From the NCBI GenBank assembly GCA_030681635.1, contig JAUXRT010000506.1, positions 1 to 7,104 of the forward strand: a DNA stretch of 7,104 nt. Reading direction: 5' to 3'. The number at the start of each line of letters is the position of its first letter. The first letter of the stretch is position 1. Under the pieces are notes generated by a model. That model was not told the origin of the DNA. It was given only the letters and a program-made list of their open reading frames with translations, and searched no databases. Shown piece after piece: positions 5,496-7,104 of the stretch. The position numbers and the translations under genes were made by a program. Source of the stretch: Reyranella sp. Lineage in GTDB: Bacteria; Pseudomonadota; Alphaproteobacteria; Reyranellales; Reyranellaceae.

Positions 5496-5538
5496 GGCCT
5501 GCTCCCTGTGCCGAGCGGCCACCCTAGCGCAAATGAAA

Positions 5539-5561
5539 GCGGCGGGGAAAACCCCCGCCGC
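5539..5561 (-). terminator. Strong Rho-independent terminator after the fasciclin gene
   Basis: A perfect 9-bp GC stem (GCGGCGGGG 5539-5547 with CCCCGCCGC 5553-5561) has a 5-base loop. Read on the minus strand it is followed by TTTCATTT. It begins about 20 bp after the fasciclin stop codon (5583) and before the DUF1761 start, so it separates the two transcription units. Confidence 0.85.
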
Positions 5562-5582
5562 CCTCCATCTCACGGACTACGT

Positions 5583-6140
5583 TCAGCCCTTGGGCAGGAC
5601 GACCGTATCGATCACGTGGATGACTCCATTGGACTGCTTCACATCGGCGATCGTCACCGTGGCGACATTGCCGTTCTCGTCGGTGAGCGTGATCTTCTCG
5701 CCCACCAGCTTGGCCTGCAGCGTGCAGCCGCCGACCGTCTTCACGGGATGGGTGCCCTTGTCGTCCTTGATCATCTTGGCGATGGCCGGCGACATCGCGT
5801 TCGCCGCCACGACATGGCAGGTCAGGATCTTCGTGAGCTTGGCCTTGTTCTCGGGCTTCAGCAGCATCTCGACGGTGCCGGGCGGCAGCTTGGCGAAGGC
5901 GGCATTGGTCGGCGCGAAGACCGTGAACGGGCCGGGCCCCGAGAGCGTATCGACGAGCCCTGCGGCCTTCACGGCGGCAACGAGCGTAGTGTGATCCTTC
6001 GAATTGACGGCGTTCTCGACGATGTTCTTGTTGTCGTACATCGCAGCACCTCCCACCATCGGATTTTGCGCGAAGGCGGGCGTGAAGGCGGTGAGCGAAA
6101 TCGCGGCGACGGTCGCGAGCAGTGCATGACGCTTGATCAT
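5583..6140 (-). CDS. Secreted fasciclin (FAS1) domain protein
   Basis: This 185-residue exported protein has a Sec signal peptide MIKRHALLATVAAISLTAF with a cut expected after AFA (24), then one FAS1 domain (about 38-184). The two family motifs are clear: H1 FTVFAPTNAAF (72-82) and H2 NGVIHVIDTVVLP (171-183), with the middle 'YHVV'-like CHVVAAN (108-114). FAS1 proteins are extracellular or periplasmic adhesion and surface modules. C108 and C139 are the only cysteines in the mature part and could form a disulfide. Length is usual for bacterial single-domain members. The ATG at 6140 is selected for its GGAG six bases upstream and the signal peptide; an ATG at 6152 would add MESL. The gene is monocistronic (terminator at 5539-5561) and divergent from the amidase gene. 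Confidence 0.93.
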   Translation of the reverse strand: MIKRHALLATVAAISLTAFTPAFAQNPMVGGAAMYDNKNIVENAVNSKDHTTLVAAVKAAGLVDTLSGPGPFTVFAPTNAAFAKLPPGTVEMLLKPENKAKLTKILTCHVVAANAMSPAIAKMIKDDKGTHPVKTVGGCTLQAKLVGEKITLTDENGNVATVTIADVKQSNGVIHVIDTVVLPKG

Positions 6141-6147
6141 CAATGAC

Positions 6148-6166
6148 TCCATGGTTGATGCATGGA
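6148..6166 (-). promoter_or_regulatory. Small inverted repeat covering the fasciclin ribosome site
   Basis: TCCATG (6148-6153) and CATGGA (6161-6166) pair perfectly with a 7-base loop. In the minus-strand mRNA the 3' arm takes in most of the GGAG ribosome site (complement of 6147-6150) ahead of the ATG at 6140. A 6-bp hairpin is modest and may be chance. Confidence 0.3.
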
Positions 6167-6197
6167 CTGGTACGGCCGCCTCGCCGTCGCAGTTCAT

Positions 6198-6224
6198 CGA
6201 CACGCAACACGCTTTCGTGTGTCG
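6198..6224. other. Bulged inverted repeat in the fasciclin/amidase divergent region
   Basis: CGAC-acgca-ACACG cttt CGTGT-GTCG gives nine paired bases with a 5-base bulge on one side. It lies in the middle of the 142-bp gap (6141-6282) that must hold both promoters. It may be an operator or an mRNA 5' structure. I see no convincing -35/-10 pair in this gap; TATGCT at 6239-6244 is a possible plus-strand -10 for the amidase. Confidence 0.3.
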
Positions 6225-6282
6225 TCCGTGACGCGTGATATGCTCCGCCTCGAAATTGCCGCACATGAGGATCCGACCGACC

Positions 6283-7104
6283 ATGACCGCGTACCGGGAT
6301 TACAAGCCGCTCACCTTCCACGACGCGACGCCACGCTTTGCCGACGGCAGCGACACGCCACGCGCCTATCTCGAGCGCTGCCTGGCGACGATCGCGGCGC
6401 GCGAGCCGGTGGTGAAGGCCTTTACCGCGCTCAACGAGGCGGGCGCGCGCGAAACAGCCGACGCCAGCACGGCGCGCTGGAAGGCGGGCAAGCCGCTCTC
6501 ACCCATCGACGGCATGCCCATCGCCATAAAGGATCTGCTCGAGACCAAGGACATGCCGACCGAGATGGGTTGCGTGGCCTTCAAGGGCAATTTCCCCAAG
6601 CGCGACAATGCCGCGGTCTGGGCGTTGCGGCAGGCCGGCGCCGTCATCCTGGCCAAGACCGTCACGGCGGAACTGGGCGGCGCGCATCCGGGGGCGACCA
6701 CCAACCCGTTCGATCCGGCGCGCACGCCGGGCGGCTCGTCGTCGGGCTCGGCCGCCGCTGTCGGCGCGCGCATGGTGCCGGCGGCAATCGGCACCCAGGT
6801 CGGCGGCTCGATCATCCGGCCCGCCGCCTATTGCGGCAACTTCGCGCTGAAACCCACGCAGGGCGGCCTCAACCGCGGCGAGCGCCTGGCGACCAGCATG
6901 AGCACGCACGGTCCGCACGCCGGCTGTCTCGAGGACATGTGGCAGGTCGCCATCGAAATCGCCAACCGTGCCGGCGGCGACCGCGGCTCGGTCGGGTTGA
7001 TCGGGCCGTCAACGCTGCCGGCCGCCGTGAAGCCGAACCGGCTCATCGTCCTGGAAACCGAAGGCTGGTCGACCGTCGACGACGCGACAAAGGCCGGCTT
7101 CGAC
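6283..7104 (+). CDS. Amidase-signature family hydrolase, 3' end beyond the window
   Basis: 274 codons are open to the right edge. The Ser-cisSer-Lys catalytic set of the amidase-signature family is complete: K83 in PIAIKDLLET, S152 in the glycine/serine-rich PGGSSSGSAAAV motif (150-159) and S176 in GTQVGGSIIRPAAYCG. The K-to-Ser spacing of 93 and cisSer-to-Ser spacing of 24 are the family's usual distances. These enzymes hydrolyse C-N bonds of amides, ureas or carbamates. The 'GTQ.GGS.IRPA' form is that of the stand-alone amidases, not of GatA. The substrate is unknown, and usual lengths of 400-500 residues mean about half is missing. ATG 6283 has GAGG twelve bases upstream, a long spacing. 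The in-frame ATG at 6265 (adding MRIRPT) is the alternative start. Confidence 0.92.
   Translation, partial: MTAYRDYKPLTFHDATPRFADGSDTPRAYLERCLATIAAREPVVKAFTALNEAGARETADASTARWKAGKPLSPIDGMPIAIKDLLETKDMPTEMGCVAFKGNFPKRDNAAVWALRQAGAVILAKTVTAELGGAHPGATTNPFDPARTPGGSSSGSAAAVGARMVPAAIGTQVGGSIIRPAAYCGNFALKPTQGGLNRGERLATSMSTHGPHAGCLEDMWQVAIEIANRAGGDRGSVGLIGPSTLPAAVKPNRLIVLETEGWSTVDDATKAGFD

Noticed and set aside
1..7104. Mobile element, CRISPR array, tRNA or rRNA, toxin-antitoxin or phage defence genes
   Set aside because: No transposase, terminal inverted repeats, regular spaced repeats, tRNA-like cloverleaf or defence domains were seen on either strand.

Overview
The window is a GC-rich stretch of bacterial chromosome with densely packed short operons. 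Strong codon bias and long shadow ORFs opposite most genes fit a high-GC proteobacterium. The gene families (DMT transporters, TauD/TfdA dioxygenase, amidase-signature hydrolase, DUF1761, FAS1 protein, YafY-type WYL regulator) suggest a soil alphaproteobacterium, for example in the wider Rhodospirillales/Hyphomicrobiales. That placement is inferred from gene content and is not proven. I see no rRNA, tRNA, CRISPR array, insertion sequence or phage gene.

Layout. The left edge (1-201, minus) is the N-terminal part of an ArsR/SmtB-type regulator, with a near-perfect operator and promoter around its start. Next, on the minus strand, come an EamA/DMT permease (258-1124) and, 5 bp upstream of it, a small ABM-fold monooxygenase-like protein (1130-1462). 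This pair is divergent from a YafY/WYL regulator (1542-2240, plus). A 6+6 bp inverted repeat lies between them, so the WYL protein is the obvious candidate to control both sides. Downstream on the plus strand are a TauD/TfdA Fe(II)/2-oxoglutarate dioxygenase (2272-3156) and, 7 bp later, an RNase Z-like metallo-beta-lactamase-fold hydrolase (3164-3901).

Convergent to these, the minus strand carries a DUF1761 membrane protein (5082-5495), a DHFR/RibD-C-like reductase (4480-5046) and an exported NTF2/DUF4440-like protein (3920-4375). Upstream of them is a secreted fasciclin (FAS1) protein (5583-6140) with its own strong intrinsic terminator (5539-5561). The fasciclin gene is divergent from an amidase-signature enzyme (6283 to the right edge, plus), which is truncated by the window end but has its full Lys-Ser-Ser catalytic set.

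How they work together. The plausible functional units are the WYL regulator with the ABM/EamA pair, the dioxygenase with the MBL hydrolase, and DUF1761 with the DHFR-like gene. No known pathway is completed here, and I do not see a clear new multi-gene system. The most interesting small-scale signals are a 13-bp exact tandem duplication that has shifted the frame of the WYL C-terminus and sits beside an apparent leaderless promoter for the dioxygenase, a second 13-bp-period repeat at the DUF1761 stop codon, and three genes that lack a Shine-Dalgarno and have promoter elements almost touching the ATG.
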